A stretch of DNA of 64,000 bases, taken from Mesostigma viride. Lineage: Eukaryota; Streptophyta; Mesostigmatophyceae; Mesostigmatales; Mesostigmataceae. Where the stretch lies: contig RPFO01000667.1 in assembly GCA_009746045.1 (NCBI GenBank), positions 2,811,273 through 2,875,272 on the forward strand. Direction: 5' to 3'. Under the pieces are notes generated by a model. The model saw nothing but the letters and a program-made list of their open reading frames with translations. It was not told the DNA's origin and did no database searches. A program made the translations under genes and the position numbers. Shown one piece after another: positions 32,286 to 42,284 of the stretch. Positions within the stretch are counted from its first letter, which is position 1; every line of letters begins with the position of its first letter.

Positions 32286-33862
32286 TCGGACTCCCCCAAC
32301 TGGCTGAGCTTGGACACCCGAGGCTTTTGCTTGGCTTTTTGCATAGCCAGCACCACATCTTTCAGGCCCACACCTCTATGCTTAGTGAGGCTAGAGGGGA
32401 CCACATCTGCCTGCTCTAAATCTGGAAAGTTAACCGGTCCAGGGGTCTGGCCAGGACTTACCCGGGGATTACTTCCAGCCGGAACGTGATGATCAGGGAT
32501 GACGTCATGACCAACTGGCAAGGTTGTCACATCAGGAGTTACTGCCTCTGCTTCAGCACCCCTTAGACGTACATATGACCACGACAGACGGTGCACATTC
32601 TGGGGAGGATCCTCCATCTTCACCCAGCACTTGTGCCCAGCTAGTTCCACCCTGGTCACTACTCCAGGGTGCCAGCTACCACGCTTGCCTGCAAGCTTGG
32701 GCTCTTTCCACACAATTACCCTCTGGCCAACAACAGGTTTCAGAACACTCCAGCCCTTGTCTTTCTGCCTCAACTTGGCAAACTTGAACATAAGGCTATC
32801 TTTCCAGGCTTGCTCAACCTCAGTAGGGAGCTCCCGAAGATGCAATGATAATGGAGTCACAGGGACCTCTCCAACATACATGGGTGCCCTGACATTCAAT
32901 CTGTCCTCAACTGACCTTAACCAGGCCGTCTTGATAATAGCTGGAACCAATCTTGGAATCTTCTTCTCCGTCAGCAGAATAGTCTTGAGTTCTCTGATTG
33001 TCCTCTCCACCACGCCTTGACTGCCATGGGACTCCCTGTGTACAACAAATAACTCAGGGAGGTCTTCATGCCCCATGCAGCACTCAAATTCTAAATCACA
33101 CTGCAGCTGGATCACTGGTTTCATTCTGGATCTGATAGCCTGGAGCCCAGCCACCAAACATGGCTTAGATTTGTCTTGCAACAGCTCCAGCACCTTGTAC
33201 TTGGTGTATCTGTCAACACCCACCAACAAAATCAGTTTCCTGATTTCTTGGATATCACATTGTACATATCCAGGCTGCAACACAGGTTGTCTGACATGAG
33301 ACTTCTTAGGCTTGGGAGCAACCAGCCTACAGGAACAAGCCTCAGCAACCTGCTTTACTGCATTAAACAAAGATGTCCCTCCCAGCCTCCTTGCAAACTG
33401 GAGTGCCTGGGCAGCATGACCAAACATATGATGCAATCTCAATGCAATGTTTGACACAAGAGACATTTTATTAAATACAGGTGAGGTGCTTGGAACAGCA
33501 CTCTCTCTTACAACCAAGCTCCCCATTGCATCATTCAGGCCATCAGCCTCATCCTCCTCCTCTAAAGGAGCTTCCTGCCCTAAGGCAGGACTTCCACGCT
33601 CCAACATTGAAGGAGTACGCAAACTACCTCCAAGAGCCATGTGGGAACGTTGTTGCCTTGTGGTAACTGCTTTCACCATGGTGACGTGGGAAGACCCAGT
33701 CACTACCCCATTGTGTTCTTCCTCCATGGATGCACCCTCAACCTGTGCAGGGGGACTCTCAACCTTAAGCGGGAGACTCTCAACCTGTGCAGGGAGCAAA
33801 TCAACTTCATCCAGAGTAATGGGGGGGTCACTCTTAGCCCCCTCCCTGGCGGACCCTAGCAA
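32159..33862 (-). CDS. C1 pol part 1: integrase, then the protease active-site half
   Basis: 567 residues, no upstream protease. An acidic linker, then the integrase zinc-binding-like segment (LHHMFGH ... CSCR), a core with QCDIQEI, QCDLEFE and HGSQGVVERTIRELK (D,D,E arrangement), and a C-terminal SH3-like region (GQRVIVWKEPKL, GSWHPGVVTRVELAGHKCWV). Near the end comes LEVDTNAEVSSWG, resembling the retropepsin active site with DTN in place of DTG/DSG. The remaining protease lobe is in the next frame (30291-32285). The resulting order is integrase-protease-RT-RNase H. A G4 run next to DTNAEVSSWG is the likely point of frame change. Confidence 0.8.
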   Translation of the reverse strand: MLGSAREGAKSDPPITLDEVDLLPAQVESLPLKVESPPAQVEGASMEEEHNGVVTGSSHVTMVKAVTTRQQRSHMALGGSLRTPSMLERGSPALGQEAPLEEEDEADGLNDAMGSLVVRESAVPSTSPVFNKMSLVSNIALRLHHMFGHAAQALQFARRLGGTSLFNAVKQVAEACSCRLVAPKPKKSHVRQPVLQPGYVQCDIQEIRKLILLVGVDRYTKYKVLELLQDKSKPCLVAGLQAIRSRMKPVIQLQCDLEFECCMGHEDLPELFVVHRESHGSQGVVERTIRELKTILLTEKKIPRLVPAIIKTAWLRSVEDRLNVRAPMYVGEVPVTPLSLHLRELPTEVEQAWKDSLMFKFAKLRQKDKGWSVLKPVVGQRVIVWKEPKLAGKRGSWHPGVVTRVELAGHKCWVKMEDPPQNVHRLSWSYVRLRGAEAEAVTPDVTTLPVGHDVIPDHHVPAGSNPRVSPGQTPGPVNFPDLEQADVVPSSLTKHRGVGLKDVVLAMQKAKQKPRVSKLSQLGESECTALEVDTNAEVSSWGLSIQGSGRLASLAVPGCLTLVAGFI

Positions 33863-34955
33863 GCCCAGGGAAGGCTGAGCCTGTCAGGTTGGGTTGTTAT
33901 ACCCCCTTGGCCCCTTTGCTTACGCCAGCTAGGGCAGTCCTTACGGATGTGGCCCTGCTGGTGACAGAAATAACATGTGATACGAGGTGTCCCCACCCCA
34001 GGTGGTCCCCGCTGGGACCCCACCCTGTTGAAATCAAATCTGGGACGCTGAGCCGCTGGCTGCTCCTGGGAAGGACCTCCACGACGCTTGAAGCCACTGA
34101 AGCCCTTGGCCTGGAAGCCCCCCGCTTGGAAGGCCCTGACCTTGGTGGACCATAACCGTTGGAGGGCTGCCCCCCCCATTGGTTGCCCTTGACCTTGGGA
34201 ACACTGCCCCCTGCTGCAGCTGCCACATCCACCTTATCCTTCTCCTTCTGCTTCTCCCTGGCCTTGTCTGCCTCCTTCTTGCCTCCCACATACTTGCCCC
34301 TGAAATAATCCTTGATCTTGGCCACCATAGCAGCCCAGGTGGTGCATGTACGCATGTGCACCTGCAGGTTATCCAAGGTGACCTCATCCAATCCCAGGCT
34401 ACCTAGGAAATCATCCATGGCAATCTCATCTGACACTACATACCCCTTGCCAGCACAATTGTGCCTGAGCTCCTGAAAATCCTCAAATGCCTGCAGAATC
34501 AGACCCTCAGCCTTGAAATCAATGTACTCCTTCTTCCAAAAGGAGCCATCACTAGCCCTCTTATCATCTAGGAACACCTCAAACTCAGCTATAAAAACCT
34601 CCCAGGAATCTCCATCCTCAAACTTGTCATTTACATACTTCTGCACCCTCTTGGGACACTTAAGAAGGTACTGTGACATACACAGCACCTGCAGAGGATT
34701 GTTACCATTATACAAGCCCTTATATCCCTTAAGGTGCCTAATGGTAATATCCTTATCCTTAACAGTCCAGTGCTCCTTGAGACTGGGAAGCTGGTTAAGA
34801 ATAGCAAAGCCCTCCTGGGCCTTGGCTCTGCGGGGCTGCTCTGCTGCTGCTGGACGATTAAAATTCTGATTAAAATTCTGACCCCGCAGCATTTGTTCGC
34901 CGCGTATCTCGCCGTCTTCCAAACCCTGCATGGTCGCTGCGAATGCCGATGACAA
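33856..34955 (-). CDS. C1 gag, frameshifted at a G8 run
   Basis: From ATG near 34955: capsid-like region similar to copia gag (WTVKDKDITIRHLKGYKGLY, VLCMSQYLLKCPKRV, FLDDKRASDG, FLGSLGLDEVTLDNLQVHM), then a Lys-rich linker. The frame breaks in a G8 run at ~34167-34174. Past it, the downstream frame (to 33856) carries Gly/Arg-rich sequence and the CCHC knuckle CYFCHQQGHIRKDC. Nucleocapsid function is clear; expression as one chain needs slippage or a corrected base count. Confidence 0.85.
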
Positions 34956-35081
34956 CTGTCGATGCCGATGCCGATGCTGAAGAAAGAATACTGCTGGGGA
35001 ATTAATAAATTAATCCCTTAAGCTCTGGAACCAAGAAAAAAATTTTCCTGAATTAATTCTCTGTTAATTATAACAGAAAAT

Positions 35082-35645
35082 TTAATCCAGCCGCATATCG
35101 TCGCGCGGAAACTGCAATACGTTATCCAAAATCTGCTGCACAATACTCGGATATAAATCAGGAAGCCCCTCGCTGTTTTCACCTGGCTCCTCAGCGTTTG
35201 ATTGCCGCTGAATCGAAGCAGCGACGTTTATGATACCGTCGACTGACGACGCCCACCCGTTGTTGCTAACCGGAACTGCGACAGCCGGAAGAGTCGCCGA
35301 AATTCCAGACCACGCTGTCGCCAACGCCAGAACACCCAAGCCGTAGGTGCGAAGCGCCGAAATTACTTGAGCTTGCTCGTCTGATCCCGACGCTGCAAGC
35401 CTTCGGAAAATATGGGAATTTTCCGACAGGATTTCCAAATCTTGAGTAAGGTCGTCGACGAACTGATGCAGATCGTTAGAAACTGGCGGCCGGCTGACGA
35501 GCGCTTGAGACAGCGAAGGTTGAACAGCACGCGAATGCAGCGCAGCAGTTGACGCCGTACGTTGAACGTTGAAATTAAAACCTGAAGACGATGGAGCCGA
35601 CGCACGCTCGGGAGATGGCTCACGATATTCACGCGTGTTTCCCAT
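35082..35645 (-). CDS. C1 ORF0: extra ORF between 5' LTR and gag
   Basis: About 187 residues from ATG 35645 (MGNTREYREPSPERASAPSS) to the stop at 35082. The N-terminus is disordered. The middle (LHQFVDDLTQDLEILSENSH, FRRLAASGSDEQAQVISALR) looks helical. Copia elements usually have no ORF here. No family recognised. Open over its full length without damage, unlike gag and pol. Confidence 0.5.
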   Translation of the reverse strand: MGNTREYREPSPERASAPSSSGFNFNVQRTASTAALHSRAVQPSLSQALVSRPPVSNDLHQFVDDLTQDLEILSENSHIFRRLAASGSDEQAQVISALRTYGLGVLALATAWSGISATLPAVAVPVSNNGWASSVDGIINVAASIQRQSNAEEPGENSEGLPDLYPSIVQQILDNVLQFPRDDMRLD

Positions 35646-35726
35646 ATAATGGAAAAACACCGTAAAAATTGCCGACACCAGAAATCAATGCCGTAATCAG
35701 TAGATTACGAACTCGCTTGTAATTCG

Positions 35727-36403
35727 AGTTAACGAAACTGTGGCTGAACTGTGGTTCAGCCTGCACTGATTAATATCTACAGAGGAAGTAGTTATATTAA
35801 TCAATAGGTTTACGTTGCTGGTTATGGCTACCAGCACAGAATGCACGAGGCACGTGAGAACCGTCGCCAAAGGTGCGAGGACACAGGTGCAGGGAAAGTG
35901 GTGCTACCAAGTGGCAGCGTCCTGCTCGTTATATACTAATTGTGACGCAGTCACATCCAGATGACTGATAGGACAGATCATCTCACAATATTGCTGTCCT
36001 TCACTCTGGACCAGCAGATCTCGACTCGTTATCCATAAATAGTCACATCATTGTCCTGTCGCACAAGTCCTGTCACTATTTGTTACGTCTAATCAATAGC
36101 ATTGAATAGACCGCAGTGTCGGAGACTAAATGTCCTATCGTACACTGTGACAAGACGTCGTATGCCACGCGTCACTTGAAGAACCACCGTAGAATCACTG
36201 AATCCAAGTAGAATGTAGTAGAACAGTATCTTGCTCATATCTCGAGCAATACTCATCAGAATGAACCCGTTTCTGGATTGTAGTAACCGGAAGTAGAATC
36301 TCTACAAGCCAAGTAGCTTAGTAAAATAATATTGCTTGCCAGGCAATATTAACTCCAGCCCTTTCTTCTCTTTTAGAGCTTGGACGTAACAGCCATATTA
36401 ACT
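35727..36403 (-). repeat. C1 5' LTR
   Basis: 677 bp, four visible differences from the 3' LTR (near 35850, 35919, 36324 and 36386). No standard tRNA primer site recognised beside it at 35726. Confidence 0.95.
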
Positions 36404-36408
36404 CCTAC

Positions 36409-37759
36409 GCCTCCGGTTACCTCTGCGCCTGCTACTGACGCACCTGCGCCTCGGCGCGAGTCCACCGTCCCAGCGGCCGCGCCCGTCGCCGCCGCGTCCG
36501 AGCCGCCCACCACGTCAGCGCCGCCCTCGCGGGGTTTCTTCAGTGACCCGGGCGGCCTTCCCAGGCTTTGGGAGGGCGGTCCTCCGCAGAGGATCCCGGT
36601 GCCTGACTGGAGCTTGGACGGTAACCAGTCGTATGCCGGGTTGCCTGTCCCCACGGGCCCTATTTTCAACATGTGGCCTGGTGGTGCTCCGCCCCCAGAG
36701 ACCGGCGCGCCAAGTGCGGAGGCGGGTCCGTCGCGACCCCCTGCGGCATCGGGTCCGACGCGGCCCCCTGTTGTACCGGCGCCTTCTGCGCCTGTGCCGG
36801 TTCCTACCCCTTCGTCGGCCCCTGCCCCTTCGGCCCCGCGGTCTTTGGCTGCGGTTGTTCGGTCCAGTGGCTCTGACCCGCGCGCCACCCGCGCTGCCGA
36901 TTCCCTTCGGGAGTTGTCAGAGGGCGATCGGGATCGGGCCCCTTCTGTGGTGCATGCGACTCCGGAGTCGCGCGACACGCCTGTCTTTGGGTATGGTATG
37001 TCTGCGCTCGCTTGCCGCCAGTGTGACCTGCCGCGCGCCTCCGCCGAGCTTGCCATTTCGCCCATGTCCTACGGGTTCTCCCAGGTGTGTCGGGCGCCGC
37101 GGGATCGTGGCCTACCAGTTGAGACTGATCGGCCTCCTTTCGACATGGTTATTTTAGCTGATCCGGTGTTCCAGGGTGAGATCCTGGTTCGGCGCGTCCT
37201 GTATCGCTGGGCTAGGCGCCACAATGACTTGGACACCTACGGCGGGTTCCAGTGGGCTTACCCTCCGCCTCTGGGCATTATGGCCTCAGATGCCCTTACG
37301 GTAGAGTTCCCTGCGGTGCCGGGTGCCACGTACAGCACGGTCCTTCAGCCCATCCTAGAGTGGGATGCCCGTCGTCCAGCGCCCATCCCGGGCCAGGGTT
37401 TGGACTCTCGGGGTCATCCTCCTCCCCGGGCTAGCGACTACCTCGAGACGTTCGGGTCGCGACAGTGTGCCCGCCGGTGGCGCTCCCGCGAGATTCGGCA
37501 TATCCGGTTGTGGCCGTCCAACGTGGAGCCCCTGGTAGATCTGTTTTTCCCGACGGGTATGCGCCCTCGGATCCGGTACCATCGCCTGCTCCTTCGGGCT
37601 CTCTGCCTGATCGCGGTAGAGCCTTTCCTACGCCTCTTTGCCTGTGGTTTCCTGGACTGGGCCCGGGGCCAGGTCGTTCTTACACAGCATAGGTACTACT
37701 GGGCGGCTTCCTGGGACTTTTCCCCGACGGCGTGTGGGCCGATGTTTTCCTCACCGTAG
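36409..37759 (+). CDS. G1 3' ORF, second part
   Basis: Continues 28006-28886 in frame. A Pro/Ala-rich region (to ~36900) is followed by a segment with Cys and aromatic residues (GMSALACRQCDLPRASAELA), then a likely folded C-terminal domain (FDMVILADPVFQGEILVRRV, LYRWARRHNDLDTYGGFQWA, ALCLIAVEPFLRLFACGFLD). The last stretch is hydrophobic, but one transmembrane helix is not certain. Near 37700 another frame becomes more protein-like (GVWADVFLTVDRHDNAEDVS) and runs to ~37854, so the true end may be ~35 residues later after a frameshift. Confidence 0.65.
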
Positions 37760-37854
37760 ATAGGCACGACAATGCTGAGGATGTGTCTCACTACCAGGCA
37801 TACCTGGATGTCCTGCTGGCCTCCCGTGGTACCTATCAGACGGATGGCCATTAG

Positions 37855-38212
37855 ATAGAGGGCCTTAGGCCCGACCTGAGGGTGTTGTCCCTCCGGTATA
37901 TAGAGTCGCTCTCACGTTCTGGCCAGTTGACTGGTCGTTCTTGGTCCTTGGTGCTGATTGGTTTACTCTGTGTGTCCTGCCCAGTGCCGTTCCCCCCCCG
38001 GCAAGGACTTTGTTCCAGGCAGTTAGGGGAACCTACCACCAGGCTTGGTGCTGGCTAACCCTACACCTCCCGGCGTGGTGGTGGAGACCGTGTGAACTAT
38101 TGGTGCTTTGTATCTTGGATGGCCTGCCGATTGTGTTGGTGTGTGCTGGGTGCATTAGGTTTCCTACTCCTTTGTTTCCTCCCTGTGCGTAGGGAGAGGG
38201 CTCCCTACCTTT
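37855..38212 (+). other. G1 3' untranslated region
   Basis: About 360 bp between the 3' ORF and the polypurine tract; no recognisable coding. Confidence 0.6.
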
Positions 38213-38224
38213 GTGGGGGGGAGG
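38213..38224 (+). other. G1 polypurine tract
   Basis: TGGGGGGGAGG-type G-rich run directly before the 3' LTR. Confidence 0.8.
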
Positions 38225-38797
38225 TGTTACGTCGCGTAACAATTCGTTGTAGTTACGGACGTAAATTAGGTCTTTTGCCTCGGTTGTCCCTAGGTTTACG
38301 TTTAGGCTCCTACCGGGACATTATTGTCCTCGTAACAGTACCGTGGTACATTGGGTGCCGTTGGGCGCCGCGCCGCGTACTTTACTAGTGGTCCTGATCC
38401 TGTGGTAGAATGTAGTGGACCAGCGTGCATCAGTAAATGTAGTGGACCAGCGTGCATCTGTAGGCGAGGGCCATGTCGGCCCGAGCGTGTTGGACCGTTG
38501 GTGACCATTTATGCGCGTTCTACCCCTTGTGTGTGCACTCGGCGTGTGTTAAATGAATTAACACATTTAGGCTTGGGTCACGGCAGTGTAGTTGTGTTTC
38601 CTTCCTCTATTCCTGGAGTAAACGGGTTTTGGTAAATGGTTGTATGGCGTATTATAGTAACACATACGTTAATGCATTGAGATCAGCTCCGTCACGTTCG
38701 TCTTTCGCCAGAGGTTTGAGTAGAGGAGGCCTGACCAGTTTAGGTAGTATCAGGCCCATTAGAGGTAGAGGTGGAGGTAGATATCCGCGGCGTAACA
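38225..38797 (+). repeat. G1 3' LTR
   Basis: 573 bp, no difference from the 5' LTR that I can see. Confidence 0.97.
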
Positions 38798-39201
38798 GTA
38801 CAGTCTACTTCAATCTACTTCAAACTAGTTCATTCTAGTTCAAACCAGTGCTGACGTGCTTCGGCGTAGCACTGGACGCTCAGGAGGTGAACGAACCTAC
38901 TGGGGTGTAGTAGACCAAGACTAAACGTAGTACAATGTCAAAAGAATTAGTAGGGATGGGTTCCTTGTAGTACAACTGGCCAAGGGTGCTTTTGGCACCA
39001 AAACCAGGTGTACCGGACTTGCATCCGCCACAGTGGGCAAGTACGCTGCCACTTCGCATGGTGTACGAATATTGTATGGGTCACGGAATTGTGTTTCGAC
39101 CCGAGTTAGAAGGACCTGGGCCGCCGCCGGCCCAAGTCTGAGAAAAAGTGCTGGCATATAACCAGCCGAGGTGTGCCTGTGCTGGTATTCGTTTTTATTA
39201 G
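38798..39201 (+). repeat. E3 A2 repeat, second part
   Basis: Starts with the duplicated GTACA and follows A1 to its end TTTTTATTAG, with small differences (GGCACC for GGCGCC near 38994; GAGTTAG for GAATTAG near 39104). Confidence 0.9.
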
Positions 39202-39217
39202 CCCACCCAACCCACCC
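39202..39217 (-). other. G-quadruplex-capable spacer, E3 A2/B2
   Basis: CCCACCCAACCCACCC: four G3 tracts with loops of 1, 2 and 1 on the minus strand. Present only between A2 and B2, as in E1 and E2. Confidence 0.85.
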
Positions 39218-39220
39218 TGA

Positions 39221-39388
39221 GGGAAGTGAGATGGCAGCATCAGCTGGCTGGGGGGGCCTGCAGATGCTTTATTCACCAATTATGCGACTTTGGTCCAAGA
39301 GTCTCTTGTGCGTAAACGTATTTTGTAAAAAATAATGTCTGGAGCCCTCAGTGATGGAGTGAACGAGTTGAGACATGCATAGGGATGG
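39221..39388 (+). repeat. E3 B2 repeat
   Basis: 168 bp, matches B1 at 5483-5650. It ends GGGATGG, directly followed by TCATGATC of the E1 RT gene. Confidence 0.9.
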
Positions 39389-41382
39389 TCATGATCGATG
39401 ATCTGGGGGTCACCCATGGGCGGAGCGCGGAGGAGACCAACGCCGTGCTCACCAAGGCGTGCGAGGAGAGCTACGGTCCCAAGGGGTTGGTGGTCAACGA
39501 GAAGAAGGTGGAGAGAGCTGAGGAGGGGCGCCCGGTGGAAATCTTGGGGATTGAGTTCTGCCAGGACGGGTCCATGCGGCCGAGCGCGGCCCGGATGGCG
39601 GCCTTGGTGCGCGACACACAGGCAATGCTGGGGCGTGGACGGGCCACTTACCACCAACTGGCCTCGTTGCTGGGACGGTGGGTGTGGGTCCACTTGCTGC
39701 GTCGGGGTCTACTGTCCATCTGGTTTCACGCCTACCGCTTGCTGCAGCAAGTCCTGGTGCACAAGCGGGGCTGGAGCTATCGGCTGTGGGGTAGTGTAAG
39801 GGAAGAGCTCCAGGCTGCAATGGACTTGGCCCCGCTGGTGCATGCGCAGCGCGACCAGCCCCTGAGCTGCACCGTGGTGGCCACTGATGCGTCAACCCAC
39901 GGTTCTGGGGTGGTGTACAGCCGGTGGGAGGCGCCTGCGGTGCGTGGCCTGTCCAGCTGTCGGGAGCGGAAGGGCTGGAAGACGCTCTGTGTGGACTCTG
40001 AGACGGCCAGCGTGGAGCGCACAGGGGAGATTGAGCACCGAGCCATGGCAGCGGCGCAGTGGAGGACCGCTCTTGCCCACCGGTGGCTCGATCCCTCGGC
40101 CCACATCAACGAGAAGGAGATTCGTGCGGCTGTGCAAGGGATCGAGTGGGGCCTGCGCTCACAGGTTCACTGGCAGAAACGTCACGTGCGGCTGGTGGAC
40201 AATTCGGCAGTTGTCGGTGCGCTCGTCAAAGGGCGTTCGTCGTCCTACCGGCTGAACGCCTGGTGCCGCCGGGCGATCGCGCTAGGGCTGGCCAGCAACA
40301 CCCGCTACCACTGGGTGTATGTGAGGTCGGAGCGCAACCCGGCCGACGCGCCCAGTCGTGGTCGATGGGTGCGCAACCTCACTGCGGATGGCGACGTGGA
40401 GAGCAATCCGGGGCCACATGGGCGGCAGGAATTGCTGGAGGCCACTGTGCAGCCCAGCACGCTAGCTGCATATCACCGAGCGCTGAGTGCGTACGTGGAG
40501 TATGGTCAACCCCTCGCTCCCGTGGCCAAGACGGAGGCGGAAGGCGTCTTTTGTGAGTGGCTGGTCAGCGTGTATGAGGAAGGGGGAAGCCGGACCATGG
40601 TTGTGCGCGCATTATGCGGGCTGCAGCTGTACTTCCCCAACGAGATTAAGGAATGGTACGAGGCGCGTCGCTTGCTGGCCGGCTGGGCGCGACGAGTTCC
40701 CGTGCAGAGCCCTCACCCCGTCCCGTGGCAGCTACTGTACCTCGTGGCAAACATTCTTCGTGCACAAGGCTCGATATTAGCTGCCTGCTGCTGCATCATT
40801 GTTTTTCAGCAATACTTGCGCATCGGAGAAGCGTTCAAGCTTCGCGTGGGGGACGTGGCTCTGCGCGGGGACTTCCGCCTGGGGCCCAGTAACCAGGGTG
40901 CGCTGCTGCTACGCGACCCCAAGACAGCCAAGGGCCAGGCCCAGGCAGTGGTGGTTGTTGAGCCCCTTTCACTCACGTTGCTTGGCGCCCTGTGTGCTGG
41001 GCGGGCGCACGAGGAGCTGCTCTTTGGCGCACTCAGCTACAGCCGTTTCTTGCGGCGGTGGCACGCCGCCTGGGACCTCCTTGGCTTGCGGGGGATGTTT
41101 TCACCCTACAGCATGCGCCACGGGGGGGCCACCCATGACTACCTGCGCGGGGTACCAATCGCGGACATCCAAAAGCGTGGCCGGTGGCGCCAGTTTTCGT
41201 CCGTGGACCATTACGTGGGGCTCCACCGCGCCCTGCAGGTGCGGGTGCCCCAGGTGGTGTGGGACCTCGCGGGCAGACTGCCCCCCGTGACTGGCGTCGT
41301 CACTTTGGGCCATAGATTTCGGCCATACTTCGGTGAGGCGCACTCTAGCGGACACGCTAGGGCTTCACCAGCTGGAGGGTAA
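39389..41382 (+). CDS. E1 ORF2 second part: RT catalytic half, RNase H, 2A, tyrosine recombinase
   Basis: RT catalytic motif MIDDLG stands at the junction, then LVVNEKKVE and ILGIEF. RNase H: VVATDASTHGSGVVYSR (D), HINEKEIRAAVQGIEWGL (E), VRLVDNSAVVGALVKG (D), RSERNPADAPSRGRW. Nine residues further is GDVESNPGP (40390-40416), the ribosome-skipping 2A motif. The recombinase follows: LRIGEAFKLRVGDVAL (first Arg), PYSMRHGGATHDYL (second Arg), KRGRWRQFSSVDHYVGL (Trp and nucleophilic Tyr). Together with 2100-3237 this is 1043 residues. The recombinase inserts circular cDNA by strand exchange; no DDE integrase is present. Confidence 0.93.
40390..40416 (+). other. 2A ribosome-skipping motif in E1
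   Basis: GDVESNPGP fits the 2A consensus D-(V/I)-E-x-N-P-G-P exactly, lying between RNase H and the recombinase. Four of nine codons differ from the E2 copy, all synonymously. Confidence 0.9.
41332..41369 (+). other. YR-element 3' hairpin, E1
   Basis: Outer stem GGTGAGGC/GCTTCACC (8 bp with one G.U), unpaired GCACT, inner stem CTAGC/GCTAG, loop GGACAC. It overlaps the last codons of ORF2 (stop at 41380-41382). Confidence 0.75.
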
Positions 41383-41449
41383 GGATGTGCCCTCCCATGG
41401 CTCCTGACGCGGTTTCCAGATGTACGGCCTGCGGCCAGGTTGGAGATGC

Positions 41450-41595
41450 GGGTCAAGTGGAAGCGGCGGCCAGGGACTGCCAAAAAATATTTTATGTCTC
41501 TCTGTCTACTAAGTCCGGTCGGCTTCAACATATAGTGTAATAAACAAGTTCTGGTGCCCTTCAACCAGAAGTGGACCTAGGCAATGCACAGTGGA
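41450..41595 (+). repeat. E1 B1 repeat
   Basis: 146 bp, identical by eye to B2 (42139-42284). It contains AATAAACAAGTTCTGGTGCC, related to E2 B1, and ends GCACAGTGGA. Confidence 0.93.
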
Positions 41596-42103
41596 TGGTT
41601 GATCTTACGATCGGGATTCCCTGATTTTGCCTGGGGGAGCGGAGGGATGGAGGTGCGCCGCTACCTTGGAGGCGCTACACCGTTGCCCAGTGGTGCAAGT
41701 CGACATGCGGGAGCCAAACGGGGTGGCCACGCCCTCTCTGGAGGGTCTGACAGCCTTGGATGGGCCTCAGATGTAGTTCGAACTAGTTCAAAGTTAGTAC
41801 AGGTAGTACAAACTAGTTCAAACGAGTTCAATCTACTTCAACTAGTATCCAGGGACCCTCAAGATATGCCCGGTGGTTGCTGAACGGTTCTGGCATGACA
41901 GAACATGTGTGACATCATAAAAATGTAGTACAATGTTGAAAAAAGTAGTATCAGGGTCCTAGATCTAGTACAGTAGTATTCTGAGGTCATTCTTACATGG
42001 AGCGCCGCGCCAGCGGGGCGCCGCACTTGCGTGTGTCACGGATGCAACGTTGATGTGATGTATTTCAAGGTGGTGATGGCTGCCAAGCCAGCTTATCAGT
42101 TTT
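41596..42103 (+). repeat. E1 A2 repeat
   Basis: Starts TGGTTGATCTTACGATCGGG and ends CTTATCAGTTTT. The two ends are related to E2/E0 A repeats while the middle is different, so it is a separate subfamily. It contains GCGCCGCGCC at 42002. Confidence 0.85.
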
Positions 42104-42119
42104 CCCCACCCACCCACCC
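42104..42119 (-). other. G-quadruplex-capable spacer, E1 A2/B2
   Basis: CCCCACCCACCCACCC: four G3 tracts with single-base loops on the minus strand. Confidence 0.9.
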
Positions 42120-42138
42120 TTTTCTGTTTTGTCTTGGG

Positions 42139-42284
42139 GGGTCAAGTGGAAGCGGCGGCCAGGGACTGCCAAAAAATATTTTATGTCTCTCTGTCTACTA
42201 AGTCCGGTCGGCTTCAACATATAGTGTAATAAACAAGTTCTGGTGCCCTTCAACCAGAAGTGGACCTAGGCAATGCACAGTGGA
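42139..42284 (+). repeat. E1 B2 repeat
   Basis: Copy of B1, forming the 3' end of E1. Confidence 0.93.

Larger units (their letters stand above)
28887..36403 (-). mobile_element. C1: Ty1/copia-like retrotransposon with atypical ends and domain order
   Basis: 677-bp LTRs (28887-29563 and 35727-36403), flanked by CCTAC on both sides (28882-28886 and 36404-36408). By eye the LTRs differ at four positions. They start AGTTAA and end TTAACT rather than TG...CA. On the minus strand: an upstream ORF, gag with a CCHC knuckle, integrase, protease-like segment, RT, RNase H. Frames are broken at G/C runs in gag and at the integrase-protease boundary. Inserted in the G1 3' ORF; removal with one CCTAC restores that frame. 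Confidence 0.92.
39389..42284 (+). mobile_element. E1: PAT/Kangaroo-like YR retrotransposon, right segment
   Basis: Holds the RT catalytic half, RNase H, 2A peptide, tyrosine recombinase, the 3' hairpin, B1, A2, G-rich spacer and B2. It ends at 42284 against a gag fragment of another YR element (E4), so E1 probably inserted into E4. Confidence 0.9.
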
